A stretch of DNA of 64,000 nt from Dipteris shenzhenensis (lineage: Eukaryota; Polypodiophyta; Polypodiopsida; Gleicheniales), in the NCBI GenBank assembly GCA_047967505.1, contig CM106539.1. The stretch is one strand, 5' to 3'. Shown here one piece after another: positions 23,402 to 34,860 of this stretch. The stretch's first letter is position 1. Every line of letters begins with the position of its first letter. Under the pieces are notes generated by a model. It was not told where the DNA came from and ran no database searches. It worked only from the letters and a program-made list of their open reading frames with translations. Both the position numbers and the translations under genes were made by a program.

Positions 23402-25117
23402 TCAAGGCATGCGAGACAATGCCTGGAATATCTCTTTTTTACTCAGGGTGGCTTGGTGAACAAACATATTATTTCTGCTATCCAATCCAAGGTATGAAAG
23501 GAAGATGTAATAAATATGTTTGCATGGAATATAGGCATCCAATTTGCATGATCGTCCAATGAAGTCTTCACAATTGCAAGAAGGAAATGGAGAAATGTCA
23601 ACCTTGTATTCAATACCTTTTTGCATTGATCCTTCCGTAGAAACAATGAACTCAGCATGCTCCATGGCCTTCATGACTATTGCGTCCTTAACAATGCATT
23701 TCATGACCAATGACCTTTGGATTCTATCTTCCATTTCTTTGGAGATTTTGTTTCGCCATCTAATTGCTTTGCCATCTCGAGCCGAGGTCGATCTTCATGC
23801 AATAGTATTGTTTCATCATGGGCTTGAATTGGTGAAGCACAACTTGTACCCACCATCGGAGTTGACACTCCTAATATGACAAACCTCGAGCTTGTCAACC
23901 TAGCAATCTCTACACTTGTCAAGGATGTTCCTGATTGAACCTTCCACCTTCCTGGTGATGGTCCTGGAATACCTGTAATGCTAGATGATGGCTTCCACGT
24001 GTGGGTTACATCATTTCCACAAAACCAAATCATTTGGGAGCGCACTCCAATTGGTGTTTGAATCCTCCCAAAGAACGATGGTGCAACAACTCCACATCGA
24101 TTTTCACGATCCTTTATATTGACAAGCTTGTTACATTTTCCTCCTTGTCCAAGCCAAGCCTGGCAACGAACTTGGCTTGTTACAAGAACTCTTCATAATG
24201 CCCAATTTGCATCATGCACTTCATATTCTTGTACACTCTTGGAATCATCATCCTCAAAACTCTCTATTGCAAATTTAGTACTAGATTTTGGAGACATGGA
24301 GTATCTTTTCTTATTTGCATAACTGTACTCAGAGCGGTGACTATCATCCTCACATATATTTGAAGGCATTGACTTTGGCCTTTTCCTTCGCACAGTCTTG
24401 TCATCTCCATCATTAAAACATACTTCAGATGCAACACCCATTTCCTTTGCAACATCACTTGTTACATCAACAACTGTTTTGGCACTAATGTCAATCTGAG
24501 ATTTTGAAGATCTTTTTTTTAAGGTCTCTAGACTCGGTCCACTTCCGATGAACTGACCCTTCAAAAAAGATGTGTATCTAGAGCTTTGTAAAATTGCATT
24601 TGAGAGGTCACTAATAGAGGCATTGTAGAGACCAACATATTTGACATGGTTCAATCCAGCCCTCCAACTACCATGAATAGACTCTGCTAGATTTGTTCGA
24701 GGTATCAAGTACTCGTTATCTAACATACTTTGCAAACCAAGCATTGCAGAGATATTGTAATGGCAAAATTACATTATTAACATGATTTTAAAAAATTCAA
24801 GAGATATACAAAACCAACCTCTATAATGTAGTGGCCCCAATGGGAAATCCTAGCATGCCACCATGCAAACCAAGTTTCAAGCCGTGGCAAGTCTGAATCA
24901 CTTGCATGGCCTGCATTCCACCATGCCCTTAGGCTTCTCATTTCGACTTCTATAGCTTGCCTTGTAGAGGCATCCTTTGTTGAGATATTGAGCTCCACTC
25001 GCGATATGCCAGGGTGACCGTTGGGCATTTATGTCACCGACTTGTTAGCTGCACACGCGGTTAGTACACCGCCCACGAATAATAGCTGGATGACATCTAT
25101 CCTTATCTACTCTAGTT
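23402..25117 (-). pseudogene. SWIM-finger (MULE-like) transposase pseudogene, C-terminal half
   Basis: Read right to left from 25028: SLRAWWNAGHASDSD and LETWFAWWHARISHWGHYI, then a likely intron starting at GAG|GTTGGT, then a block from 24744 with PRTNLAESIHGSWRAGL. After a Lys/Ser-rich, probably nuclear, stretch and a frame change come WFCGNDVTHTW and, at 23734-23402, a SWIM zinc finger with CNC, then PCKHIYYIF. SWIM fingers are typical of MULE-type transposases and their domesticated relatives. A TAA stop just before 25028 and several frameshifts mark it as decayed. The N-terminal half lies beyond the inserted copia element at 27783-28830. Confidence 0.6.
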
Positions 25118-25328
25118 TGTGGCTCCATTAGTATGCCCCCTTAGTTAGTTGAGTTTGGTTTGAGACCCACATATAGGGTTCTTCTATTTCTTTGTACTAG
25201 AGTTCTTTTGGCTTTCACAACTAAAGAGAGGAAAACTATTTTCAGCCTCCACCTTTGTGTGTATTTTCCCATTGTGCATGTGAGAAAGCCGCAAATGAAA
25301 CTCCTTCCCTCTCTCCCACTATCTTCAC
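25118..25328 (+). repeat. 5' LTR of the inserted copia element
   Basis: It starts TGTGGCTCC and ends just before the primer site TGGTATCAGAGC at 25330-25341, giving an LTR of about 210 bases. Its first 55 bases recur inverted at 27720-27774 with three mismatches, which fixes the left edge. The element interrupts the transposase pseudogene. Confidence 0.7.
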
Positions 25329-25329
25329 A

Positions 25330-25341
25330 TGGTATCAGAGC
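25330..25341 (+). other. Primer-binding site (initiator tRNA-Met)
   Basis: Exact TGGTATCAGAGC immediately after the 5' LTR; the standard primer for plant copia reverse transcription. Confidence 0.85.
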
Positions 25342-25849
25342 CTTGTTCGTGGTAAGGAGCTCAAGAAAGCAAACCAAGTTCGTGGTGTCCTGGTAAGAGG
25401 ACCAGTGTTGCTTTCCTATTTCGAGTTTGGGAGCAAATCTCTGCAGGTAGCACAGCCAGAAGTGCAAGAGTGCACTGTCTCAGATTGAGACGCCCTTTGC
25501 GGTGTGGCGAGAGGGTAGTATATGCTGTGGGCAAGGGCAAAGCCCTTGGTGACTTTATTTTTCTGATTTGAAGGCGGAAGTTCTTTGCAGGCACTAAGAA
25601 AAAGGCCCTATTTTTGCTGTACGACCACTGCTCGGCTGGTCGGTGAAAAGTTGCCGTAGAAATTGCATCGTATGCCTGTGTGCAGAGATATTGGGAGTTG
25701 CAAAATCATGCTTGTTGCCTGTTGATGCAAAATCGTCACTAGGAAGTGACTGTGTGGTCAAATACCACTTTCGTCAGTTTTGTAGATCTCCCCGTGTGAG
25801 GCAAAAGCTGTGTTTTTCGTAGTGACAGAATATTTTGCAATGTTCTGTA

Positions 25850-27722
25850 ATGGCGTCTGATTCTCTTTCACAGATTGTCACAGAAAAGCTTGACAAGAAC
25901 AACTTCCAGGCATGGAAGTTTAGAATGATGAATTTCCTTATGGGAAAAGGCTATTGGGAGTTCATTACAGGAAATGAAGAAGAACCAGTTTTTCCTAATG
26001 TTCCCAATCAACAGGAAATGCAGGCATTTATAGGATGGCATGAGAGAGCCAGGAAAGTTATGTACTGGCTGTCTATCAGTATTTCTAATTCTATGATTGT
26101 GCATATTCAGGATGCAAGTACGCCAAAGGAGGCATGGGATACTTTGGCAAAAATGTACAGCACAAATACACAAGCCAGGAAAATGCAGCTCAAACAGGAG
26201 TTGCACAATGTGCAGAGAGAAAATTTGAGCATAAATGACTACCACATGAAGGTGAAGAAAATTGCAGATGCACTTGCTTCCATTGGGTCGCCAGTGGAAG
26301 ATGATGATCTAGTTTTTATGACCTTGAATGGTCTAGGAAAGGATTATGCACAGTTCCGGACATCCATTGCCGTCCGTGAAAAATTTCTTGATTTTGAAGA
26401 GTTGTTTGCTCTTCTAATTTCTGAGGAGCAGAGAAATGGGGGTGCATCTTCTTCAGGAGGAACTTTAAAAGAAACTGTCTTCTACTCAAATGCTGGAAGA
26501 GGTAGAGGTAGAGGTAGAGGAGGCCGATCTAGAGGCCGTGGTAGAAATCAGAATATGCAGCAAACTCAAGAAAACCAGTCCTATGGAGGAGGACGTGGTA
26601 ACTCTAGAGGCAGGGGGAGCCAAAGAGGTCGTGGTGGATGGCAGAGAGGCTAAAATGCAAACAACAATGTTGAATGCTACTACTGTGGTAAAATGGGTCA
26701 TATGGCTAAGGACTGCTACAAAAAGCAGAATGACATTATGAATGGAAAATTGCAGCAAGGCAATTATGCATCTTCCAGTAGACAGGGTGATGACAGAAAT
26801 GAGCATCTATTTATGGTGCAGCATATGACCAATTCTGTGACAAGTGCAGAAGAACGAAATGATGTGTGGTATGTTGACTCAGGTGCGTCAAACCACATGA
26901 CAGGTGATGCAGAATGGATGCAGGATGCAAGGAAAATGGAAAAACTAGGATTTGTGGAGACTGGTGATGATACTGCACATCCTATTGTGCAAATTGGTAA
27001 AATTCCTTTATCTATGCAGGATGGGAAAAAGAAATACCTGTCTGATGTATTTCATGTCCCGAACATCACCAAGAACCTGGTTTCTGTTGGTCAAAGGGTT
27101 GAGCAGGGCTTGCAGGTCAGATTTAATCCTCATGGATGCTTTGTTGAGGATATGAAAAATAACGGTCGCTTGATACCAAAAGGAAAGAAGAAGGGCAAGA
27201 TGTTTACGTTAGATGCGGACATGCCTGAATTGAGTGCAGCAATGTTTGCACATGGGACCAGTGTTGTTGCAGATATTGATATCTGGCATAAACGCATTGG
27301 TCATGTTAATATACAGCGACTTAAATCAATGCAAGCCCAAAATATTGTTGCAAGATTGCCTAAATTCAAGGTTGCAAAAATGCATAAGGTTTGTGAAGCC
27401 TGTCAATTTGGAAAACAGGCAAGGAAACCATTTCCTAGGCATGTTCAAGAGAGTAAAAAGCCATTGGAATTAATCCACTCTGATGTGTGGACTACTAAAG
27501 CTGCATCTATTGGAGGTTGTCACTATTTTGTCACTTTTATTGATGACTTCAGCAGAAAAGTTTGGGTGTATTTTATGAAAAAGAAAAGTGAAGTGTTTGG
27601 ACACTTCAAAGCTTTTAAAGCTATGGTTGAAAAAGAAACAGGCCTGCAAATAAAATGCCTAAGGTCAGATGGAGGGGGAGAGTACCTCTCAAATGAGTTT
27701 GCAAGATTCCTGCAGGAGCATG
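25850..27722 (+). pseudogene. Ty1/copia gag-protease-integrase, nearly open
   Basis: The true ATG is at 25850 (MASDSLSQIV). Gag has the KLDKNNFQAWKFRM entry, a long helical region and an RGG-rich tail (26490-26650). A single TAA at 26651-26653 interrupts the frame; the same frame continues with the zinc knuckle CYYCGKMGHMAKDC, the protease motif WYVDSGASNHMTG (about 26870) and the integrase zinc site (HKRIGH, then CEACQFGKQ). The integrase core shows the first two catalytic aspartates (HSDVW, SDGGGEY). The catalytic Glu, RT and RNase H are missing because the frame runs into an inverted LTR end at 27720. Apart from the one stop the coding region is open, so it is a fairly recent arrival. Confidence 0.9.
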
Positions 27723-27774
27723 TGGGTCTCAAACCAAACTCAACTAACTAAGGTGGCATACTAACTGAGCCACA
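27720..27774 (-). repeat. Inverted LTR terminus at the right edge of the copia insertion
   Basis: These 55 bases are the reverse complement of the first 55 bases of the 5' LTR (25118-25172) with three mismatches. They end the integrase frame and join directly to the transposase pseudogene. The insertion is thus bounded on both sides by LTR 5' termini in inverted orientation; the flanking 5-mers do not match. Confidence 0.85.
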
Positions 27775-27782
27775 ATCCACCT

Positions 27783-28830
27783 TGAAGTCACAAGTTGTAA
27801 TTGTTTGCAACTCTTGGATAAAAGGATTATACACATGGCAAGCCATGGTAGTCCAATCTTTCATTCGCTTCACAAAGTCAAACAACACCCAACAATGACC
27901 CAGTTCTCCTCCAGGTCTCATTTTATTTACCAAATCAACCCGTGAACCAAAACCTTGGGTAGACATTTTAAATACATGACACCTGCTGAATGAACTATTT
28001 TGCAATTGTCTAGGAAACACTACACTTTGGAAATAATTATATCTACAATGTCTTTTCAAGTATAAAATTCCATCTAGCCCATCTGACACAGGTCGAGAGT
28101 CACGTCGACCCTCCTCAATCCATCTTAATAATCTATACACAAACATAAAGTTGGTCAATATTCATTGTAATAACATAATTTAATAAACCAATGCAGTAAC
28201 AAATATTATGGTAATTACCTTCTTTTGTCGAGCAAAGGTTCACATTGTTTTAGCAAATCTTGTAGCTCAACATTTGACATCTTAATCCCATCTTGCACTT
28301 TCTTAGACAATAAAATTTCATTTTCCTCCATTATTAGGTTCTAATGCTTTTCCTCTAGTGCTTTGGATTGTTTTTTCTAAATGACACCTCCAATAAAGCG
28401 AAGCACCCAATTTGCTTTTTTTCCTATACTAAATGTCATATGCTCCTATGGAATCGTCTACCAATCAAATAAACCTCAAATCTCCTACTAGATCCTTGCA
28501 ATTTTCCAATACCTAGGGCAAAATCTAGGTATAAAAAACCATGCATCACCATCTATGTGCGTGTGGCTGATCCATAATTGTTACAAAAATGTTGAGATAA
28601 TCTCCTTAAGGACCTCCTAGTCGACCCAATGATGCTCTCTCGAGGGAGTCTAGGCTGCAACCTCTAACTACAGGCGATGACCAATGCATGTCATATACAA
28701 GAACAAGGGAACCTCCTCCACCCTCATTGAGTGTCCTACTCGACCAAGCAAAAAATGCCAAATCCCATTGCACCTCTAAAAGAAGCCTAACCTCCCATTA
28801 AAAACACTCCCTCTACCCCCATTGAGACTC
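27783..28830 (-). pseudogene. SWIM-finger (MULE-like) transposase pseudogene, N-terminal half
   Basis: Read right to left, exon sense can be followed from about 28800 (PSREHHWVD, then EVLKEIISTFL) through HTHIDGDAWFFIPRF and EHMTFSIGKKANWVLRFIGG to KMSNVELQDLLKQCEPLLDK, which ends at 28219. An 86-base intron (28218-28133; GTAATTACC donor, TTTGTGTATAG acceptor) then leads in frame into LLRWIEEGRRDSRPVSDGLDG and GHCWVLFDFVKRMKDWTTMA. At least nine in-frame stops lie in the first exon, nearly all of kinds that arise by C-to-T decay. The frame stops at the copia junction; a central part of the transposase is not present on either side. Confidence 0.6.
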
Positions 28831-28841
28831 AAACTAGGTCA

Positions 28842-29216
28842 ATGGTTCAGCCCTTGCCCAAACAATGGTTTGTGAGAGCTATTTTGCAACCAACGACCCT
28901 GTGTGGCAGAAGTAACAAGATAAGCTATTCATCCCACCTGTGGGCTCCTGTAGAGAGATTGAGAGAATTGAGTCTCTTAAAATATCAAAAAAGGTCCCTC
29001 CCTCTAGTGTCTAAGGTCGGGGACTCCCTCAGCCTACTCCTCTTGTGGCCTAGAGGTTACCAAGGGGCGCCCACCTCTACCGACAGCGATGTGCTTGACG
29101 TCTATCGTTCTTCGTGGAATACTTATCGGGTTTTTGGTGATCTACCTAAGTCCAAGCCCCATTGGAAGGACCAACCCAAGGAGCTTGGGTCATATGCTAC
29201 TTTCTATTCAGGGTAG
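28842..29216 (+). CDS. Unrecognised 124-codon open frame
   Basis: An ATG-started frame of 124 codons with a mixed composition (VLDVYRSSWNTYRVFGDLP near the end). I recognise no family. It lies in transposon-rich DNA and may be part of an element. Confidence that it is a working gene is low. Confidence 0.15.
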   Translation: MVQPLPKQWFVRAILQPTTLCGRSNKISYSSHLWAPVERLRELSLLKYQKRSLPLVSKVGDSLSLLLLWPRGYQGAPTSTDSDVLDVYRSSWNTYRVFGDLPKSKPHWKDQPKELGSYATFYSG

Positions 29217-30189
29217 ACATCTAGCAGCATGAACCTCTCCCTGCTATTTTGGATGAGGTGAGGGCTTGGCAACAACTCTACTTGTATTGCATAGGTAGGA
29301 TCTCACAAGGTGTCCCATCTATTTGTAGTACATACATTGCCCTAGGAGTTTAAAAATCTTGACCCTCTGATGGAAAGATCCCCCATTCAAGGTCTTGAGG
29401 AAGATCTCCTTTAGTAGGGACTTCGACCACATTGCTATCACTCTAAGCCAAGAGACCCCATCATAAAATGCCTCTTCACCCCCTGTCTCCCTCTCCCTCC
29501 CTCTCTCACAATATCTTCCAAGCTAGTGGAAGCTCTCTCCATCACAAGTCTTTGAAAAATTGTAAATCTATCAAAATACCATCTCACATATTGATGTCTT
29601 TGTAGTTGTGGTAATAATAAACTCAGCCTATGGTTACAAGTTGTCATCCTCCATCCATGGGGGTAACACCAAAACATACTCCCAACATCCATTTGTTCTA
29701 CCTTTGTAGTCTCTTGAGCAATTTATGGATCTTGCCACATTACCACTTTCTAGATCACCTACAATCACCATCTGCTCCATCTATGGTGCCACATTATGAT
29801 CCTCACATAATAAATACACCTTCATACTCTTATATTATGTAGACTCTTATAATAAATACACCTTCATCCTCACAATAGTCACTGTATTTATATCTTAGAC
29901 CAATATAAGGATAAAAAAGTGCACCTTTTAGCATGCAAGTAAGCCTCTACTTGCCCCAAAAAATGTTGGTTCCTCCATGGAGTACATGTGTCCATTAAAC
30001 TCAAATGACTCTTCTACAAGTATTGGAACTGATTGACTCTTTTTTTGCAAATATGCCTTTGTTATAGACCATTATGTTTCATACCTTGAATCCTCTATAC
30101 TACAAATTGTAAAAAAATAGAATGATCAATCTGAAACAAAATATTTGATACTCTCTCCTATGTTTCCATTATAACACAATTATTTCATT
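29217..30189. other. Stretch without recognisable gene
   Basis: A minus-strand frame at 29692-29438 (84 codons) is unassigned. A short repeat ATAATAAATACACCTTCAT occurs twice near 29810 and 29850. Nothing else stands out. Confidence 0.4.
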
Positions 30190-31076
30190 TAGAAACAACA
30201 ATCTTTATTTCTTCCTTCCCATCACTTTGTCTCCCCACACTGTCCACATGCATCCCCACCACAACCCTCTTTTTCTCTTCCATGCTCTCTCCTCCCCCTC
30301 TCATTTTCTCATTTTCTCTTTTCCTCTTCCACCCCCTCTCTCTTCTCCCTCATTCACCTCTCTTCCACCATTTTCCAAATGCAACCCTTTGAAAAAATTT
30401 ACGGGTACTACTTGGAGGGAGAAGTGCATCTTGGATCTCTTGGAGTGTACCATCTCTAGGTGGAATGAGTGCCTCATCTCTAAATCATTCCTTGTTGTCT
30501 TGCGAAAGTCACCTCCTTTTATTTAGGATGAGATGGAGGTGGGACTCGCCCTCTATCCAGGTCACCTCTCCTTCCTCTCAAACTAGAGTATAGAGAGATA
30601 TTTGAAATCTATAATCCTTTCTCTTGGGAGAGCAACCTTTTCCTCCATAGAAACAAGGGGTCAGTGGCAGGGCCCTCTAGGGTGACCATGCCTGATGACG
30701 AGGGAGCCCTTCTTATGGGCATGCATCAAAGGATATTGAAGTGGTTTTTTCTCGATTCCCCCTAGGTTGAGATCGCTCGACTTATCCTAGGGTTTTCCAT
30801 CAATGGAGAGGACTTTGCCTCTTACACCCCCCTGGTCATTACGATATAAGAATTGCTACAAGCTCCAAAGGAGGACACCACTCAGGTGAAGGCAGAAGAG
30901 TAGTCTTTGACCAAGAAACCATAGAAGGAGGAGACGTGGCCCCAAACCAATCCATGCTAGACAAAGGTTTCTCCACACTAATAGAAAAAAACACAAGGGA
31001 AACCATCCATGTAGGAGTTGTTGCAGGCACCAGGAGAAGCGATACTGCTACCATAGTTGAAGAAAAGGCCGAATAA
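30190..31076 (+). repeat. LINE-associated 5' repeat, copy 1, with open ORF1-like start
   Basis: The segment from about 30380 to 30870 is matched by 63310-63999 at the right end of the window (shared strings include GAGAAGTGCATCTTGGATCT and GGACTTTGCCTCTTACACCC). The CT-rich part at 30210-30310 also recurs at 44580-44702. It continues as an open plus-strand frame to 31076 (RIATSSKGGHHSGEGRRVVF). Because an ORF1-type domain follows at 31427, this is most likely the 5' end of a LINE family. A minus-strand frame over the same bases is a shadow. Confidence 0.5.
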
Positions 31077-31426
31077 TCTAGCTTTGCTGAGAAGACAAGA
31101 GTTGAAAGTGCGATCCTATAGGAAAGCAGATTGCCCCCCCTTGACCATCCCATCGGAGGAACGGATAATGAGCTTTGAGCACAGAAAGGAGCACAACAAA
31201 CTACTAAAGAGAGCAAGGAATTTGTGGGAGCTCTAACAAAATCTTCTACATGTATGATGCATTTCAATCTTCTTTAATGATGAACTTTATATGGCCTTGG
31301 TCGATTGAGAACACATGCAATAGTGGGCTTCCTACCAAGACACCGTCCTCCAACCTTCAGTGCTAGAAACATGGATGAGAACTAATTGGATCTGTAAGGG
31401 AATTATTTTTTGACTGTAAGATTTCT

Positions 31427-31620
31427 TAGAAAAGGCTATTTCGTCTTTATTTTTGAAAAATAAAAAATGGTAGAAAGAGCTTTGGACCATGGTTTATGGA
31501 CCATTAGAAACTAGCCTTTATATCTAGAATGGTGGTCAATTGATTTCTACCCTGATAATTAGAGATCTACCAAAGTCCGTGTTTGGGTAGAGCTGTGCAA
31601 AATGAGCCCAAGAAGAGTGC
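31427..31620 (+). pseudogene. LINE ORF1 fragment (DUF4283-like domain)
   Basis: The plus-strand frame reads GYFVFIFEK, KMVERALDHGLWTIRN, PLYLEWWSIDFYPDN and TKVRVWVELCKM, following the pattern of the DUF4283 domain in ORF1 of plant LINEs (x-F-x-F-x-x-x-x-D, G-x-W-x-x-x-x-x-P-L, V-x-V-W-V-R-L). Three in-frame stops interrupt it. The adjoining DNA encodes LINE sequence on the opposite strand. Confidence 0.65.
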
Positions 31621-32520
31621 ATAATTTTTTAGGAAAGATTTTGTTCCAAATTCTGTCAAATCTAATTTTCTATTTCTCCTTGCTATCCTGGAGCTTCCAC
31701 CTACCATTCAAGACCCTATAAATTTCTTCTAATGGAAGATAAGGGTGTAGGCATAGGAAGAATATGAGTGTTGCCTATCTAGCTAAGTTTTGTGCCATAT
31801 TTAAGGGAGGATCTCCCTGTCAATTGCTTATCACCATTCCAAATCTCCATCCTTCCATGACTAAAGCTTGAGAAGCATTGGTTAGGGAAAATTTTCTCCT
31901 TATTGCAAGCCAAGTCTTCCATCTTAAATTTGCTCTATCTGTCCCATAATTGTCCCCAACTTTGAAGGCCTTTCCTAAAGAAAAGTCTGGCTACCTCAAG
32001 TTCCACATTTGTCAAAGGCTTATCTTTGTGCAGCACTAGCACCCAAATAGAGTTAAGAGTAATAAATGCCCCCTTTCCTTAAGAAATTATTTGATGTTTC
32101 ATATCCTCAAAAGCATTCTAGAGATACCTCCATAAGGTGATTCCCTGGTAGAATAGGGCTTTGAGCCACACAATGCAAAAAGGAGGGGGGAATTTTTCCA
32201 CTTGGGGTCTCTAACTAGCCTAATTTGTTTGGCATTTTTCATGAGCAATTGTGCCTGTCCCTATCTCGGTTTACTACTGCTTTAATGATCCAAGATGTTG
32301 CCAACTTTTTGGCCATTTGATCAATGTTCACCACCCCTAGGCCACCACCAAATTTTGGAGTTGTACAAAAGGTCCACCTGATTTTTGAAATCCTATTATC
32401 TCCACCCCAAAGGAAAGATCTACAGAGTCTTATAAACTTTTCTAGCTAATTAGTGGGAATAGTGACTTCTCTATCCTTACCTTTGTTTAGGGTAACCTAT
32501 GACGTGCCTGCTTCTTGATT
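31621..32520 (-). pseudogene. LINE ORF2 C-terminal fragment
   Basis: Read right to left, the frame gives FIRLCRSFLWGGDNRISKIR, then PKFGGGLGVVNIDQMAKKLA, the classic region downstream of RT in plant LINEs, followed by LTNVELEVARLFFRKGLQSW and, near 31650, a zinc-RVT-like RIWNKIFPKKL. Several stops break it. Endonuclease and RT are absent, so ORF2 was internally deleted relative to the ORF1 piece at 32599-33036. Confidence 0.7.
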
Positions 32521-32598
32521 TGACTTACTAGGAGACATTGTAGGGAGGGGGTCTGTTGGTTTTCTTTGGGACCCATTTCTCCTTGGGGGAGTTGGTGC

Positions 32599-33036
32599 CT
32601 ATGAAGGGGCAGTTGTGGGCTTTCGTTTAGGCTTCTTTTGTGGGCAATCTCTTAATACTATGGCTTTGCAGTCCACACAAAAAGCAGGAGTTGGGTAAAC
32701 TTTTGTACTTCCTCTTCTACTCTCTAAAAATAGATCCATTTCTGCTACTACAACCAGGGCATTACGCAAGTACTCAACCATATCCATAAGCACATATACT
32801 TGTGGGTTACCCATGGGGTTAATACAATTTTTCTTTTCAATTCTTAAGACCTTACCCAACCTACTACAACATGCCAGAATCTGATTACATAGAGATAAAG
32901 GACAATTAGGCATGGCAATGTGGACCAATGCTAGGAGTCTCCTTATAGGAAAAGGAGATGGGATCTGCACAAAGTGTTGTAACTTCAAGGAAGACATCTT
33001 CCATCTTTTTGTTGCATGCATGAATGTTTTGATCAA
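32599..33036 (-). pseudogene. LINE ORF1 second half with degenerate zinc knuckle
   Basis: An open minus-strand region of about 145 codons without an ATG at its start. It reads VHIAMPNCPLSLCNQ, then RLGKVLRIEKKNCINPMGN, and ends CVDCKAIVLRDCPQKKPKRK. This is the part of plant LINE ORF1 that follows DUF4283, closing with a CCHC knuckle; here the knuckle has only 7 residues between its second and last cysteine and lacks the histidine. The basic tail is typical of RNA-binding ORF1 proteins. Confidence 0.65.
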
Positions 33037-33319
33037 AGGTACACTTATATATTAATATAAAATCCTAGTGAAAGTTTATTGATCTAGGTTTTTCAAATTC
33101 ACAAGATTGATACAACATATTACATTTTTAAATATTACATATTTGGAAGAAAAAGATGTAATCCTGGTGAAACTTTAAATTTTTATGCATGAAAGCTTCA
33201 AATCATGGTGAATGTTTCAGCCATTTATTTTTATTAGGGAAAACAAACTTTCGACACTAATCTACAAGTTTCTCTCTTGACAAGACCAACATGAAAAAAT
33301 CATCCTTGGTTGCATGCCC

Positions 33320-33940
33320 TCAATCAAGAGCAGTCTAGAAATATATACAAATAAACTTAGGGGAGCCACTAAATTGGAAGGCTATTCTTCTAGGAGATGC
33401 AAAAATGAAATAGGAGGACTAGGAACTAATTAGAGATAATACCCTATGGTTGATTTGGATAATTTTAGAAATGGCTTTTGCATCTTGGTGGTCTAGGATT
33501 AGGAGAGACTCACTGAAGCTGCAAAGATCTTCAACAACTCTCTAGACCTGCTCTAGAATGAAATGGAAGAATATACTAGAGATGGCCTACTACCTAGGAA
33601 TCACCATGCCTCCTCTATTCACTACTCCTGAGAATACAACAGACCCTACTACAATAGACAAGAATGATGCAGATGTTCCCCATCCTCCTGTAATTTTACT
33701 CCTGTGGGATAAGGTTTTAACTCTGAGGTTGAAGGAGAACCACTTTGTTCTTGCTACCTGTATGCACATGTTTCTCTACCAATTATGATATAAATTCCTC
33801 TACTACTTTGTATACAGTAGAAGAATGACTTTTGATGTAAGTGGTTTGATGTTTTGTAACTCGCTGTGTGGAGATATGGAGATATCCTGTAAATCTCTTG
33901 ATCAATAAATACATACTTTTTTTGCCCCAAAAAAATAATA
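33320..33940 (+). pseudogene. LINE ORF2 tail and 3' untranslated end
   Basis: The plus strand reads NTLWLIWIILEMAFASWWSR, resembling the last part of plant LINE ORF2. A 76-codon frame (33558-33788) follows, then an AATAAA signal (about 33902) and a terminal CCCCAAAAAAA tail at about 33926-33937, consistent with the poly(A) end of a LINE. Confidence 0.5.
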
Positions 33941-34475
33941 GTTGATACAAGCTAGCAAAAGCAAGCTACACAATCAACACATGATACTTTTTGGAAGGAT
34001 ATCACAAATTCAATTCTAAGCCTTGTTAGTCGTTTTGAAATCCCTTAGGCTGTTTTTGAAATCCTTTGCTCGATTAGAGAATACTAGAATCTCAGAGATA
34101 TTCACAATATGATAGAAGTGCCATGTTGATACATCAGTTCTATATGGATTGCTCCCCTCAGCTATCATGGGTTGAAGGTGGGTGCCATTTTGTAGACAAA
34201 AAGAAGCAAGTGATAAAGAGAGAGAGAGAAAGACATAGTATTACTTGACTCAAGTGATAATTTAACTAATGATGAATGTTTCACTAAGTACATGCCTTTG
34301 AAGGTGCTAAGCCTTACCTTTTGACTCACATATATCATAGGTGTGTGCCACATGATGTTAACATATACATACTCTTTAGTGGTGGTAAACACACGGACAG
34401 AGGGGGTAACACACAGGAGCACATAGAGATGCTTACAAACTTGAGATGGACACACATGAGACTCCTAAATATCCC

Positions 34476-34508
<33 letters not shown>

Positions 34509-34860
34509 TTTCACTCACAAACATAGTCTTTCTCATCCCCCCCTTCTTTTTCATTTCTTAAACAATTATTATTATTTTATCTATTTAAATCATAATTTCC
34601 TTTTAGTAACCAAACCCCCCTTACTTGCACCTTTTAATTGTATTTATTTATAGATATTGAAACTTATATATATATAATTAAGTAACCCCCCTTCATAATT
34701 ATTGCCCCCCCAAACTCTCTTGCCTCATCTTTGTCTTAAAATTTGTTGTCCCCCCTTGTTTCTATATTCGTCTATTTAATTATGCACCGCCACCCTTTTA
34801 CACTGGCACCTTCTTTATGCCCACTGTTTGGCACCGCCACCCTTCCTCTCTTGCATTGAG
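34476..34860. repeat. (AC)n-headed repeat block, copy 1
   Basis: An (AC)n run (34476-34507) is followed by about 350 bases that recur at 36040-36350, including TTTTCACTCACAAACATAGT and a TATATATATA run. It may be the edge of a non-autonomous element or a local duplication. Confidence 0.75.

Noticed and set aside
27720-27774. Normal 3' LTR of the copia at 25.1 kb
   Set aside because: It is inverted, only 55 bases long and holds the LTR start, not its end; no polypurine tract precedes it.
30839-31267. 142-codon minus-strand frame
   Set aside because: Antisense to the open LINE ORF1-like start on the plus strand; hydrophobic/Ser-rich shadow.
31427-33036. Single clean inversion inside one LINE copy
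   Set aside because: Both ORF1 pieces carry the same V-W-V/L-P-N stretch, so at least two copies or a duplication must be involved.
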